A DNA stretch of 64,000 nucleotides from Photobacterium sp. TLY01 (GTDB lineage Bacteria; Pseudomonadota; Gammaproteobacteria; Enterobacterales; Vibrionaceae), in NCBI RefSeq assembly GCF_021432065.1, contig NZ_CP090365.1:186001-250000 (forward strand), in the 5' to 3' direction. Made by a program: the position numbers and the translations under genes. The notes beneath the pieces are model-generated. The model had not been told where the DNA came from. It did not search any database and saw only the letters and a list, made by a program, of their open reading frames with translations. Each line of letters opens with the position of its first letter. The first letter of the stretch is position 1. Shown piece by piece: positions 27,297-36,580 of the stretch.

Positions 27297-27932
27297 ATGT
27301 TTGACTGGTTAAAAAAACGCAAGCAAACCGCAACCACTGAGCCGGCAGCCCCTGAGATCATCGGGCTTCGCTTAGGCGGGGCCTTTGAGCTGGATGATTT
27401 GAAACTGCGTCTGACCGAACCATCGCTGATGATTGAAGGGGCAGCGCGTACCCAGCTCATTCAGGCGGTCGGTGAGGTTTGGCTCGATGAACAAACGCGC
27501 CTGATCCGCTATTACACCGATGACGAGGGGTTTGTGCAGGTGCTGACCCACGGTGCCGGTGACGCCGATGTCAGCGAGGTGAAACTGTTTTACTTCTATG
27601 ACAGCAAGCCTGTTGATACCGACAGTGAATGGCAGCATTTACTGGACAAAGGCATCGTCAAAGGCCAGTGGCAACTGGAAGACTTCACTTATCAACAAGT
27701 GTGGGAAAACAGTCGCCCTGTTGCAATGACCGAAAAAACCTGGCTGCAGAACGGGACGACCAGCGCGACCGATCAGTTTGTCATGGTCTACGAGAGAGAC
27801 GCAGAAGCCGCGGTGAAAGAAGTGCTGCTGGTGTCTGCAGAAGAGAAAATATTCAACAACAGAGCCGAGCGCAGCCTGGTGTTGAGCACAGGATTTGACC
27901 TCAGCCCGACGGATTTTAAACTGATTGGCTGA
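27297..27932 (+). CDS. yjfK: DUF2491 protein, YjfK-like
   Basis: A 211-residue soluble protein with the start MFDWLKKRKQ and conserved blocks typical of DUF2491 (GLRLGGAFELDDLKLRL; FYFYDSKPVDTDSEWQ; QLEDFTYQQVW). Function unknown; it is consistently found beside YjfJ/PspA-like genes. AAGGAGTCGCT gives a strong ribosome site. Fourth gene of the operon. Confidence 0.87.
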   Translation: MFDWLKKRKQTATTEPAAPEIIGLRLGGAFELDDLKLRLTEPSLMIEGAARTQLIQAVGEVWLDEQTRLIRYYTDDEGFVQVLTHGAGDADVSEVKLFYFYDSKPVDTDSEWQHLLDKGIVKGQWQLEDFTYQQVWENSRPVAMTEKTWLQNGTTSATDQFVMVYERDAEAAVKEVLLVSAEEKIFNNRAERSLVLSTGFDLSPTDFKLIG

Positions 27933-27975
27933 GTCAGATAATCACCACTAAATATTGATAATTTCAGGGATTTCC

Positions 27976-28392
27976 ATGGATCTTTTGACACAATCACTCG
28001 CCGGGCTAGGCTCGTTTATCATTTATTTCGCTATTTCTATCGTGTTCTTGATGCTGTTCAAGGTCATTTTTGTTCGCATTACCCCCTACGACGAGTGGAA
28101 ACTGGTCAAAGAAGAAAAAAACACCGCTGCGGCCATTACCCTGTCCGGTTCTATTCTGGGTTACGCACTGGCGATCTCCGGGGCTGCCAGCAACTCAGTC
28201 AACTTCATTGACTTCTCGATCTGGGGTGTCGTGGCATTACTGGCACAAATGCTGGCCTATGTAATTGTCCGGGTGGGTTTCATGCCCCGTATTGCTGAGC
28301 GCATTGAAGCAGGAGAAATTCCTGCCGGCCTGCTGATGGCGGCGACCTCAGTGTCGGTTGGCCTGCTCAACGCGGCCTGCATGACCTATTAA
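27976..28392 (+). CDS. yjfL: DUF350 membrane protein, YjfL-like
   Basis: A 138-residue inner-membrane protein with four hydrophobic segments in two similar halves, typical of DUF350 (LAGLGSFIIYFAISIVFLML; AITLSGSILGYALAISGA). AGGGATTTCC precedes the ATG at 27976; the upstream ATG at 27955 lacks such a site. DUF350 genes recur beside DUF1190 and PspA-family genes. Function unknown. Confidence 0.88.
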   Translation: MDLLTQSLAGLGSFIIYFAISIVFLMLFKVIFVRITPYDEWKLVKEEKNTAAAITLSGSILGYALAISGAASNSVNFIDFSIWGVVALLAQMLAYVIVRVGFMPRIAERIEAGEIPAGLLMAATSVSVGLLNAACMTY

Positions 28393-28403
28393 GGGGGACT
28401 GTC

Positions 28404-29015
28404 ATGAAACGGACAAAAGACGTCAACCTTGCCGGCATGCGAAAACAATGGCGCCCCTTCGCCATTGCGCCTGTGACCGCCGCGATTACCGCGGGACTAC
28501 TGACCGGTTGCAGTGACCCTCAGGAAGATGCGGTCATTTATCACACTGTGAATGATTGTAAAGATGACAACCCCGGCTATTCCGAACAGTGTGAAGCGGC
28601 CTATCAGAATGCGCTGAAGGAAGCTGAGCGGACTGCGCCGAAATACAAAAGCTTGCAGGAGTGTACGACTGAGTTCGGGATGAACTCTTGCATGAGAACG
28701 ACTGAAAACAACTGGTTCATGCCTGCCATGGCTGGCTTTATGTTTGCCCGGCTGCTCGACAGTAACCGCGGTTACTACAGCCAGCCGATGTTCAGCTCCT
28801 ATTACCCGGGCAGCCGTTATTACGGACGCTGGACCACAGCCGACGGCTACGACTACGGTTCCTACCGCTATAAAAAGTCAAAGATCAAAGTCGGCCCGGA
28901 TCAGATGAAACCTAAACCGACCGTCAGCCGTACCATCTCGCGCGGCGGTTTTGGGTCCAGTGCGGCGGCAAAATCCAGCTGGGGCAGTTCATCAAGCAAA
29001 AGCTGGGGCGGATAA
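28404..29015 (+). CDS. yjfM: DUF1190 lipoprotein, YjfM-like
   Basis: A 203-residue protein with a lipoprotein-like signal (AITAGLLTGC, lipobox Cys about residue 37 after a positively charged start), a cysteine-containing DUF1190 core (CKDDNPGYSEQCEAAYQNAL; CTTEFGMNSC), and a low-complexity Tyr/Gly/Ser-rich tail (SSSSKSWGG). AAGGGGG precedes the ATG. In E. coli the next gene is the ATP-grasp yjfC; here a terminator follows instead, so that partner is missing from the operon. Confidence 0.88.
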   Translation: MKRTKDVNLAGMRKQWRPFAIAPVTAAITAGLLTGCSDPQEDAVIYHTVNDCKDDNPGYSEQCEAAYQNALKEAERTAPKYKSLQECTTEFGMNSCMRTTENNWFMPAMAGFMFARLLDSNRGYYSQPMFSSYYPGSRYYGRWTTADGYDYGSYRYKKSKIKVGPDQMKPKPTVSRTISRGGFGSSAAAKSSWGSSSSKSWGG

Positions 29016-29034
29016 TCTGACCTCATCAAACCCT

Positions 29035-29058
29035 GAGCGCCTGTTGGCGCTCTTTTTT
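29035..29058 (+). terminator. Terminator of the yjf-type operon
   Basis: GAGCGCC-TGTT-GGCGCTC is a perfect 7-bp stem followed by T6, 20 bp after the last gene. Confidence 0.9.
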
Positions 29059-29412
29059 CAACCACAAACTTACACATCAAAACAATCGCACCCGAATTTT
29101 ATCAAAAACACCACAATAAACATTATTATCAACAAAAACAGATATTTAGACAAAACATTAGAGCTACAAATCAAATACAGACACAGATCACACTTTGAAC
29201 ACTAAGCAAAAAATTGATAATATCCTCACGTTTTTCATAAGCAGAAAATCTGGAATCCCTGCTTAACAAAAGGTCATAGCGCAAAAAATCGCTTTTAACA
29301 TGGCCTATTTCACTGTCCGTTGAATTGATTCACATCAATTTTCACTAAAGCCTCTGCCACTAAGATGGCGCACCACTGAGCGGACATAGCAACCGTATGA
29401 TTTGAAGGATTT
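29059..29412. other. AT-rich regulatory region upstream of the BCCT gene
   Basis: 354 bp, clearly AT-rich, with no gene. Besides the FNR box at 29325-29338 nothing specific was recognised. GAAGGATTT forms the ribosome site of the BCCT gene. Confidence 0.5.
29325..29338. promoter_or_regulatory. Consensus FNR box
   Basis: TTGATTCACATCAA matches the FNR consensus TTGAT-N4-ATCAA perfectly, and the symmetry extends to 7-bp arms (AATTGAT / ATCAATT, 29323-29340). It is centred about 80 bp before the BCCT start codon, so anaerobic control is likely. Confidence 0.75.
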
Positions 29413-31389
29413 ATGGAAATTAAGTCAGATTTAAATAAACCGGTATTTTTTACCTCGGCAATCTTCATTGCCGCACTCTCTTTTATAGGTGTGATGTGGC
29501 CGCAAGCCATGGAAGCCTATTTCAAAAACATTCAAGGCTGGATCATCACTCAGGCGAGCTGGATCTACATCCTGGCTGTCGCCATCTTTTTGATTTTCCT
29601 TATTCTGGTCATGTTCAGCCGGCTGGGTGATATCAAACTCGGGCCCGATCATTCCGAACCAGATTACAGCTACAGCTCCTGGCTGGCGATGCTGTTTTCC
29701 GCGGGTATGGGTATTGGCCTGATGTTCTTTGGCGTTGCAGAGCCCGTGATGCATTTCACCTCTCCCCCGGTCGGTGATCCGCAATCGGTCGAAGCAGCGC
29801 GTGAAGCGATGAAGATTACGTTCTTCCACTGGGGTCTGCACGCCTGGGGGATTTATGCGCTGGTTGCACTGGCGATGGCCTATTTTGCGTACCGCCATAA
29901 ACTGCCACTGTTACCACGCTCGGCCCTGTACCCGATCCTGGGTGACAAGATCTACGGTCCGATTGGCCATGTGATCGACATCTTTGCCGTGATCGGTACG
30001 CTGTTCGGTGTCGCGACTTCCTTAGGCTTTGGTGTGGTTCAGGTCAACGCCGGCTTCAATTATCTGTTTGATTTGCCACAAAGCACGACCGTTCAGGTAC
30101 TCCTGATTGCCGCCATCACCCTGATTGCCACTGTTTCGGTGGTCATGGGTCTGGACGGCGGTATCAAACGTCTGTCGAACATCAATATGTTCCTGGCTGT
30201 GCTGCTGCTGGCCGTAGTCATCATTGCGGGTCCAACCGCGCTGATCATGAAGTCGTTTGTGCAAAACACCGGGGCTTACCTGAGCGACATCGTGAATAAA
30301 ACCTTCAACCTCTATGCTTACGAGCCGAAGGAAGACTGGATCGGCGGCTGGACCCTGCTGTACTGGGGCTGGTGGGTATCCTGGTCACCGTTCGTGGGGA
30401 TGTTTATCGCCCGGATTTCACGTGGCCGGACAATTCGTGAATTCCTGGTCGGTGTCCTGCTGATCCCATCGCTGTTCGGCTTCCTGTGGTTCACCGCCTT
30501 TGGTAACACAGCCATTGATGCCATCATGAATCATGGTGCGGCTTATCTGAGCCAGGCCGTGAGTGACAATGTGCCCGTTGCCCTGTTTAAGTTCTTCGAG
30601 CACATGCCGATGTCAACGATGCTGTCCGTCATTGGTGTCGCACTGGTGATCACTTTCTTTGTCAGTTCCTCCGACTCCGGCTCGCTGGTGATCGATACCC
30701 TGACCTCAGGCGGTGCGGCTGAGCCACCGGTCTGGCAGCGTATCTTCTGGGCCGTAATTGAAGGTGTGGTGGCCGCTGCGCTGCTGGCGGCTGGTGGTCT
30801 GTCTGCTCTGCAAACCATGACCATTGCCAGCGCCTTCCCGATCATGATTCTGATGCTGCTGTTCTGTTACTGCCTGTTCAAGGCACTGCGCAATGACTAC
30901 ATGCTGCAAAACAGTATTCAGACGCACAACACCAGCGTGCAATACGCTCAGGCCAGTGTGAGCTGGAAGTCCCGCATTTCGGCCATGGTGAACCATCCGA
31001 AGCAGGATGAAGCAGAGAAATTCATGACTTCAACGGCCATACCGGCGCTGACAAACCTGGTCGAAGAAATGAAAGTCCAGGGCCTGGCCGCCAAGCTTCA
31101 GGTACTGGATGAGTCGCGGGTGCGCTTGGTTGTCGAGAAAGAAGAAGTGGAAGATTTTGCCTATGGTATTCGCCTGCGTCACTTCGCACTGCCAGCCTAT
31201 GCCAATGAGTCGTATGACGATTACTACCGCGCGGAAGTCTTCCTGCTGCAAGGTGGCCAGCAATATGATGTGATGGGTTACAACCAGGAACAGATCATTG
31301 CCGATGCCTTAACCCAGTACGAGCGCCACATGCACTTCCTGCATCTGGCCACCTCGGAAAACATTCAGGAAGAACCTGTCCTGTCATAA
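29413..31389 (+). CDS. BCCT-family transporter, BetT-like
   Basis: A 658-residue protein with twelve membrane helices and the BCCT tryptophan-rich signature in helix 8 (GWTLLYWGWWVSWSPFVG), plus GMGIGLMFFGVAEP in helix 3. A long C-terminal cytoplasmic tail of about 150 residues resembles the high-affinity choline carrier BetT, whose tail senses osmolarity. Substrate may be choline, betaine or carnitine; no betIBA genes are adjacent. An FNR box upstream and a strong terminator downstream make it a single-gene unit. Confidence 0.9.
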   Translation: MEIKSDLNKPVFFTSAIFIAALSFIGVMWPQAMEAYFKNIQGWIITQASWIYILAVAIFLIFLILVMFSRLGDIKLGPDHSEPDYSYSSWLAMLFSAGMGIGLMFFGVAEPVMHFTSPPVGDPQSVEAAREAMKITFFHWGLHAWGIYALVALAMAYFAYRHKLPLLPRSALYPILGDKIYGPIGHVIDIFAVIGTLFGVATSLGFGVVQVNAGFNYLFDLPQSTTVQVLLIAAITLIATVSVVMGLDGGIKRLSNINMFLAVLLLAVVIIAGPTALIMKSFVQNTGAYLSDIVNKTFNLYAYEPKEDWIGGWTLLYWGWWVSWSPFVGMFIARISRGRTIREFLVGVLLIPSLFGFLWFTAFGNTAIDAIMNHGAAYLSQAVSDNVPVALFKFFEHMPMSTMLSVIGVALVITFFVSSSDSGSLVIDTLTSGGAAEPPVWQRIFWAVIEGVVAAALLAAGGLSALQTMTIASAFPIMILMLLFCYCLFKALRNDYMLQNSIQTHNTSVQYAQASVSWKSRISAMVNHPKQDEAEKFMTSTAIPALTNLVEEMKVQGLAAKLQVLDESRVRLVVEKEEVEDFAYGIRLRHFALPAYANESYDDYYRAEVFLLQGGQQYDVMGYNQEQIIADALTQYERHMHFLHLATSENIQEEPVLS

Positions 31390-31413
31390 GGTTTGCCTGA
31401 CTGAAATAACAGC

Positions 31414-31447
31414 AAAAGCCAGCTTCGCAATGAAGCTGGCTTTTTTT
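31414..31447 (+). terminator. Terminator of the BCCT gene
   Basis: AAAGCCAGCTTC / GAAGCTGGCTTT is a 12-bp perfect stem with a 6-nt loop and T-run. Confidence 0.92.
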
Positions 31448-31476
31448 ATCCCCACGCTCTGTAAATCACGATCGGC

Positions 31477-31995
31477 TCACTGGCTGTAAGCACCGCTGGC
31501 GTAATGCAGTTCATAGCTGTGGCTGTAGATTTCCAGAATATTCCCGAACGGGTCTTCCATATAAATCATGCGATACGGTTTCTCACCCGGATAATAATAG
31601 CGCGGTGCTTTCATGCGCTTTTTGCCGCCTGCAGCAACGATTCGCTCTGCCAGCTCCTCGACATTCGGGTCCTGCACACAGAAATGAAACACACCGGTTT
31701 TCCAGTATTCAAAGTTGTCTTCCGGCTGCTGCTGATTGTCGAACTGAAACAGTTCCACCCCAATGCGATCCCCGGTAGAAAGATGCGCAATCCGAAAACG
31801 TCCCCAACCCTCGCCAAACACATCGGTACACATTTCACCGATGGCGCTGTCATCCTCGACAATCTCCGTTGGTGACATGATCAGATACCAACCGAGCACC
31901 TCGGTATAAAACTTCACCGCCGCTTCGAGATCCGGCACTGAAATACCAATATGGGAAAACGTTCTTGGATAAGGCATTTGTTCGCTTGTCTTCAT
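31477..31995 (-). CDS. VOC (glyoxalase/dioxygenase) family protein
   Basis: A 172-residue single-domain vicinal-oxygen-chelate protein (FSHIGISVPDLEAAVKFYTEVLGW at the N-terminus; VFHFCVQDP and DPFGNILEIYSHS later). His/Glu metal ligands H17, H-F-H and E in LEIYS are visible. Substrate unknown. It is divergent from the LysR gene at 32094, with a palindrome between them. Confidence 0.88.
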   Translation of the reverse strand: MKTSEQMPYPRTFSHIGISVPDLEAAVKFYTEVLGWYLIMSPTEIVEDDSAIGEMCTDVFGEGWGRFRIAHLSTGDRIGVELFQFDNQQQPEDNFEYWKTGVFHFCVQDPNVEELAERIVAAGGKKRMKAPRYYYPGEKPYRMIYMEDPFGNILEIYSHSYELHYASGAYSQ

Positions 31996-32028
31996 GGGTG
32001 AACCCCTCTTGTTGTTGAGTGCTTCACT

Positions 32029-32052
32029 TTAATTCGCCAAAATGCGAATTAA
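32029..32052. promoter_or_regulatory. Palindromic operator between VOC and LysR genes
   Basis: TTAATTCGC-CAAAAT-GCGAATTAA has perfect 9-bp arms and contains T-N11-A type symmetry expected for a LysR site. It lies 34 bp before the VOC start and 42 bp before the LysR start. Confidence 0.6.
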
Positions 32053-32093
32053 AAATTATCATTTATTCTTATTTCCATCACGATTTGTTATCC

Positions 32094-32978
32094 ATGAAGC
32101 TCAACAGGCAATGGCTCCATACCTTCGCCACTCTGGTCGAGGCCGGCCAGTTCACTGAAACCGCCGCCCGGCTCCATATGACCCAACCGGGTGTCAGCCA
32201 GCATATCCGAAAACTGGAACAGCAAGTCGGACAGGCACTTCTGGTTCGGATAGGGAAAAAGTTTGAACTGACCCATGCAGGCACAGTGCTGTATCAGCAC
32301 TCTCAGGCTTTGATGGCAGAAGAAAAACGCCTGCAACAGGCGCTGTCACAGGATAACCCGGAAGCCGGTCCGTGCCGGTTTGCCATGTCCGGTACGCTGG
32401 CCAATCAGCTTTACCCGCTTTTTGTTCAGCGCCAGCTTGACCATCCGGGACTGGTGGTTGGCGTTGAATCCGCGCCGGATCAGCGTGTGCTTCACTTATT
32501 AGAAATGGACGAGATCGATCTGGGTATTGTCACCGAGCCACCCGCGCAGGCGCGTTTTCACCGAGAGCGAATTGGTGAAGAAACCCTGTGCCTGGTTTTT
32601 CCTGCCACACAGCCTAAATCTGAGTTGTCGCAAGCCTTACTCGCAGAAACCGGGTTTATCGATCACCCCAACGCCCGCCGGTATCTCGACAGTGTATTGT
32701 TGGATCTGCCATTTTCCATACCGCACGATTCGCTGCCGGTACGTGGTTACATTAATCAGCTCAGTCAGATTTTACTGCCGGTTTCACTCGGGCTCGGTTT
32801 TACCGTCCTGCCGGAGAGTACCATTCTGGAATCCCCGTACGTTCAAGATCTGCGTATTCTGCACCGCAGCATTAATGCCAGAGAGCCTTTGTATCTGATC
32901 CGGAAACGCCATCGTGAGCTGGCCTCACGTTATACCTGGTTTATCGACTGCATCCGGCAGACGCTGCAGTCTTCCTGA
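32094..32978 (+). CDS. LysR-family regulator
   Basis: A 294-residue LysR protein with HTH at about residues 5-62 (HMTQPGVSQHIRKLEQQVG) and a substrate-binding domain. The frame is open upstream to 32019, but ATG at 32094 (MKLNRQWLHTFATLVEAG) aligns with family starts. It is divergent from the VOC gene and likely controls it through the palindrome at 32029-32052. Confidence 0.9.
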   Translation: MKLNRQWLHTFATLVEAGQFTETAARLHMTQPGVSQHIRKLEQQVGQALLVRIGKKFELTHAGTVLYQHSQALMAEEKRLQQALSQDNPEAGPCRFAMSGTLANQLYPLFVQRQLDHPGLVVGVESAPDQRVLHLLEMDEIDLGIVTEPPAQARFHRERIGEETLCLVFPATQPKSELSQALLAETGFIDHPNARRYLDSVLLDLPFSIPHDSLPVRGYINQLSQILLPVSLGLGFTVLPESTILESPYVQDLRILHRSINAREPLYLIRKRHRELASRYTWFIDCIRQTLQSS

Positions 32979-33024
32979 GCAATCAGGAAAAGCACCCAAA
33001 CGCGCTGCATCCAGCGCATTTCAC

Positions 33025-33930
33025 TCAGTACTCATTTGTTTTTTTAAGGTTTTTTTGCAGGTGTTCAATGAAAATCGTGATCTTTTTGGCCAAATGTTTT
33101 CGCCCGGCATAGAAAGCGTAGAGGGCCAGGGGCTCAGGTTCAGCGTCTAACACTATATGCTGCAAGGTACCTGCGTTTATTTCATTGGTGCACGACTCCT
33201 CAGGCAATATCGCGAAGCCAAGACCTGCCAGCGCACCAAATTTTGCCATGTTGCCGCTGTTGACTTTAAATGACGATTTCACATGCTGCGTAAGCAACTG
33301 ACCGTTTGAATGCCTAAATACCCAGGGGGTGCCATTTAACGCCGTTAAGCTCGTGATACAAGGCAAGTGGGACAAATCGGCCAGTTTATCAGGACGGCCA
33401 TGCTGTCTGATCAAGACCGGTGCCGCGACCACAATGCTTCGCAACCTGACGATCTCTTTCGCCACCCAGCCACTATCGGTTAATTTTCCTCGCTGATAAC
33501 TCAGAATCAGATCAAACCCATCCAGTAAGCCCTCTTTGGGGCTCAGACTGGTTTCGCAGGATAACGATATGGCTGGATGCTCAACACAAAAATCGACGAC
33601 TGCCTTTGCGAGTACCGGAATATCCGGCATCAGAATTCTGAGCGAACCTGCTACCGTTTGAGCGTGCTGATTCACTGCTTCAAGTGCATCGTTCAGCGCC
33701 GCTAACAAGACATGTGTCGTCGCGTAAAGCTGTTCACCCGCCTCGGTTGGGGTCATACGACGCGTTGTTCTTTCCAGTAACCGGGTATCCAGCTTCTCTT
33801 CAAGTAAAGCGACATGACGGCTGACATTTGATGTGGGTAAATTGAGCTGTTCTGCTGCCTTTTTAAAGCTGTTGGACTCATAAACGCAGTGAAAACTTTT
33901 CAGCCATTGCTGCTCGATCTGCTCAATCAT
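33025..33930 (-). CDS. LysR-family regulator
   Basis: A 301-residue LysR protein of the CrgA-like branch (LNLPTSNVSRHVALLEEKLDTRLLERTTRRM; effector domain with SLSPKEGLLDGFDLILSYQRG). It is divergent from the MFS gene at 34047. The gap contains TTGG-N9-CCAA (33947-33963), a T-N11-A-type LysR site. The 3' end is unusually rich in T/A homopolymers. Confidence 0.9.
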   Translation of the reverse strand: MIEQIEQQWLKSFHCVYESNSFKKAAEQLNLPTSNVSRHVALLEEKLDTRLLERTTRRMTPTEAGEQLYATTHVLLAALNDALEAVNQHAQTVAGSLRILMPDIPVLAKAVVDFCVEHPAISLSCETSLSPKEGLLDGFDLILSYQRGKLTDSGWVAKEIVRLRSIVVAAPVLIRQHGRPDKLADLSHLPCITSLTALNGTPWVFRHSNGQLLTQHVKSSFKVNSGNMAKFGALAGLGFAILPEESCTNEINAGTLQHIVLDAEPEPLALYAFYAGRKHLAKKITIFIEHLQKNLKKTNEY

Positions 33931-34046
33931 TTATTATCCCGAAACGTTGGATTATCAAACCAATAAGCCGCACTTTATTACTCAATTCGGGCGAATACAA
34001 TCAAGTCTTTCTTAAGAGTTCCCCCTCAAGACCAGAAGGCTTAACA

Positions 34047-35279
34047 ATGCTCACTTCATTTTTTTCATCACGCCGCATCTCTGATTACAGTCTTTATCTC
34101 TGCTTCATAATTCATTTTCTGGTTGCACTGGATGCTTTAGTGATTGTGCCTTTCAGCTCGGTCATGGCACTGGAAGCGAGAGTTCCGGCATCACAGTCTG
34201 GTTATCTGACGTCTGTTTACGCGATTGCTGCAGCGATGACTTGTCTGATTATTCAAGGCTCACAGGATGTGACGCGTGAACGAAAGAGAATCCTTTTTTA
34301 TCTTGCTGGGATCGCGATGACGACGCTCATTACCTCAACGCTGGATAACTTTAATCTTTTACTTTTGGCTCGGATAGTGACAGGATTTTTTGGGGGTGCG
34401 TTGGCTGTTGTCAACCTGAATTATTTAATCTTGATCTCTGATGAACAGAAAAAAAAAAGAAACACCGCAATATTGGTCAGTGCATTTCCGTTAGCCCTCG
34501 CGCTTGGTGTACCAGGTCTCATCATGGTGTCCGCCGGCACTCACTGGCAGTTTGGATTTCAGCTGTTAAGCATGGCTTTGATATTTTCTGCCATCTTGCT
34601 TTTAATCGTTCATGTTGCTTCTCCCAAACCATTACTGGCATCAGGATATACGAAGGACACGGTGCAAAATACGTCAGTGAACCCACTCAGGAATTACAAA
34701 CGATTACTTTTCTTTGCTGCACTGATTTTCACCACCATTTTGAGCACTTTTGTCGTTTCAACCCAATACCCTGTCATGCTAACGGTAAACCTCGGTATCT
34801 CTGAAAAACTTCTGAGTTTTTGTTACATGGCAAGCGGCCTGGGCTCTTTTGTGTTCATTCAATATTACGCAAGAGCGAAAATGAGCGATGTTGCGGTTGG
34901 CAAGTTAATCGCAGGACTATCATTTGTGATGGCGATTGCTGTGGGAGTAGGTTTTTATACAGAAATTGTCAATCTTGCCGCACTGGCCTTTGTGATGTTT
35001 ATCATTGTCAGCTCTGCGCGAACACTTATCTTAATTACCGAATTAATCAGCGCTCTCACGCCACAAGATCGTGTGATTTTCATCGGTTTGCAAAACGCTC
35101 TCCAGCATTTCGCAGTCGGTCTGGGCGGCGCATTAGGTAGCCTGCTCGTTACCTCGCAAGCGGATTTATCTGTCGATTTTACAGCAATGACGTACGTGGC
35201 AATCGCCTTAACTACCTGCACACCAATACTGTGGAAAGGCAAGTCACTGATAAAATTCGATAAGGTCAATCAGACGTGA
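34047..35279 (+). CDS. MFS transporter
   Basis: A 410-residue major facilitator protein with about twelve helices and a drug-exporter style first half (LDALVIVPFSSVMALEARVPAS; LLLARIVTGFFGGALAVVN). It is paired with the divergent LysR gene and resembles sugar/drug efflux carriers; the substrate is unknown. The central loop contains ten consecutive A (34449-34458) encoding QKKKR, a possible slippage site. Base composition is more AT-rich than neighbours, consistent with acquisition. Confidence 0.9.
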   Translation: MLTSFFSSRRISDYSLYLCFIIHFLVALDALVIVPFSSVMALEARVPASQSGYLTSVYAIAAAMTCLIIQGSQDVTRERKRILFYLAGIAMTTLITSTLDNFNLLLLARIVTGFFGGALAVVNLNYLILISDEQKKKRNTAILVSAFPLALALGVPGLIMVSAGTHWQFGFQLLSMALIFSAILLLIVHVASPKPLLASGYTKDTVQNTSVNPLRNYKRLLFFAALIFTTILSTFVVSTQYPVMLTVNLGISEKLLSFCYMASGLGSFVFIQYYARAKMSDVAVGKLIAGLSFVMAIAVGVGFYTEIVNLAALAFVMFIIVSSARTLILITELISALTPQDRVIFIGLQNALQHFAVGLGGALGSLLVTSQADLSVDFTAMTYVAIALTTCTPILWKGKSLIKFDKVNQT

Positions 35280-35512
35280 TGAGTTGTATACCATCGGTAA
35301 ATAACCGGCTCTCACGAATCGTCGATATAGATAAAACCACAATACCCCAGGCCGTGGCTGTCCATTCAGCCACTTTCAAAGTCACCCTCGTTTCGATTCA
35401 AATCTGAAATTCACATTTGCGCAACATATTGCTTATTCGCACCTATACTCCTTCCAGACTCACGCTCAAAGCGTACGACAAGGACGTCAATCTCATCAGA
35501 CAGGAGTTCAGA

Positions 35513-36580
35513 ATGTTGCACACTCTGTTACAACGTTTATTGACATTTACATTGCTGTTTTCTGTTTCAGCGCACGCAACAACCGTGCTGCTGCCGCCAT
35601 TGAATGCGCAAGCCAATCAAACCTCGATTTCCGGTCTGTCGTCCGGTGGCTTCATGGCAGCGCAATTTCATGTCGCCTTTTCTGAATCGCTGGTCGGAGC
35701 AGGAATTGTGGCGGGAGGTCCCTGGAATTGCGCGGGTAACAACCCGTTTGTGAACCCGCTGATCAACGCGACAACCACTTGCATGAACCCCTGTGAAAAT
35801 AGCCTGAATGGCTGTTCATCAAGCCTGTTTCCCAACAGCGGATACTTAGCTGAGTTAGCGAAAGTAACTGCAAACAACGGCCGGATAGACGATACTCAGC
35901 ACCTGAAAAATGATCAGGTTTACCTTTTTTCGGGCCGGCTGGATGAAACAGTCGTCACAGGTGTGGTCGATTCCGCAGTCAACTTTTACCGGAAACTGGG
36001 GATGCCTGACTCGCAGATCCGCTATAACAGCAGCGTCAATGCCGGCCATGCCTTTATCACCAGCGATCCGGCAGATACCCCCTGCGATCTCACGCAATCC
36101 CCTTATATCAATAACTGTGATATCCCACAGGCACAGCGAATTCTGGCACACATTTATGGTCCGCTGAATCCCCCTGCGGCAACGCCAGATGGAGACTTAG
36201 TGGCATTCGATCAGAGTGAATTCATCAGCAGTTCCACCACCAGCATGGATGACACAGCGTATGTCTATATTCCCGCCAGTTGCCGCTCGGTATCCTGTAA
36301 AGTACATGTCGCTGTCCATGGCTGTCGCCAGGGTATTTCGTTTATTGGTACCACTTACATCAGAGAAACCGGTTATCTGGAAATTGCCGATACCAACGAG
36401 ATCATCGTACTTTTCCCGCAGGTGAAAAAGTCTGATTTTATCCCCTACAACCCACGTGGTTGCTGGGATTTCTGGGGATACGGCACGCTGAACAACCCAC
36501 CTTATAACTATTACACCAAAGACGCCCCGCAGATGAAGGCGATTAAAGGAATGATTGATCGTTTGGTCAGTGCCGGATGA
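35513..36580 (+). CDS. Secreted PHB-depolymerase-family esterase
   Basis: A 355-residue protein with a signal peptide (MLHTLLQRLLTFTLLFSVSA, cleavage near HA-T) and an alpha/beta-hydrolase of the extracellular PHB depolymerase family. Lipase box GLSSG has nucleophile Ser43; acid D144 lies in FSGRLDE and H179 in NAGHAF. Multiple cysteines suit an extracytoplasmic fold. It may hydrolyse polyhydroxybutyrate or related polyesters; no separate substrate-binding domain is present. CAGGAG precedes the ATG at 35513, and the frame upstream lacks a signal peptide. Confidence 0.87.
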   Translation: MLHTLLQRLLTFTLLFSVSAHATTVLLPPLNAQANQTSISGLSSGGFMAAQFHVAFSESLVGAGIVAGGPWNCAGNNPFVNPLINATTTCMNPCENSLNGCSSSLFPNSGYLAELAKVTANNGRIDDTQHLKNDQVYLFSGRLDETVVTGVVDSAVNFYRKLGMPDSQIRYNSSVNAGHAFITSDPADTPCDLTQSPYINNCDIPQAQRILAHIYGPLNPPAATPDGDLVAFDQSEFISSSTTSMDDTAYVYIPASCRSVSCKVHVAVHGCRQGISFIGTTYIRETGYLEIADTNEIIVLFPQVKKSDFIPYNPRGCWDFWGYGTLNNPPYNYYTKDAPQMKAIKGMIDRLVSAG

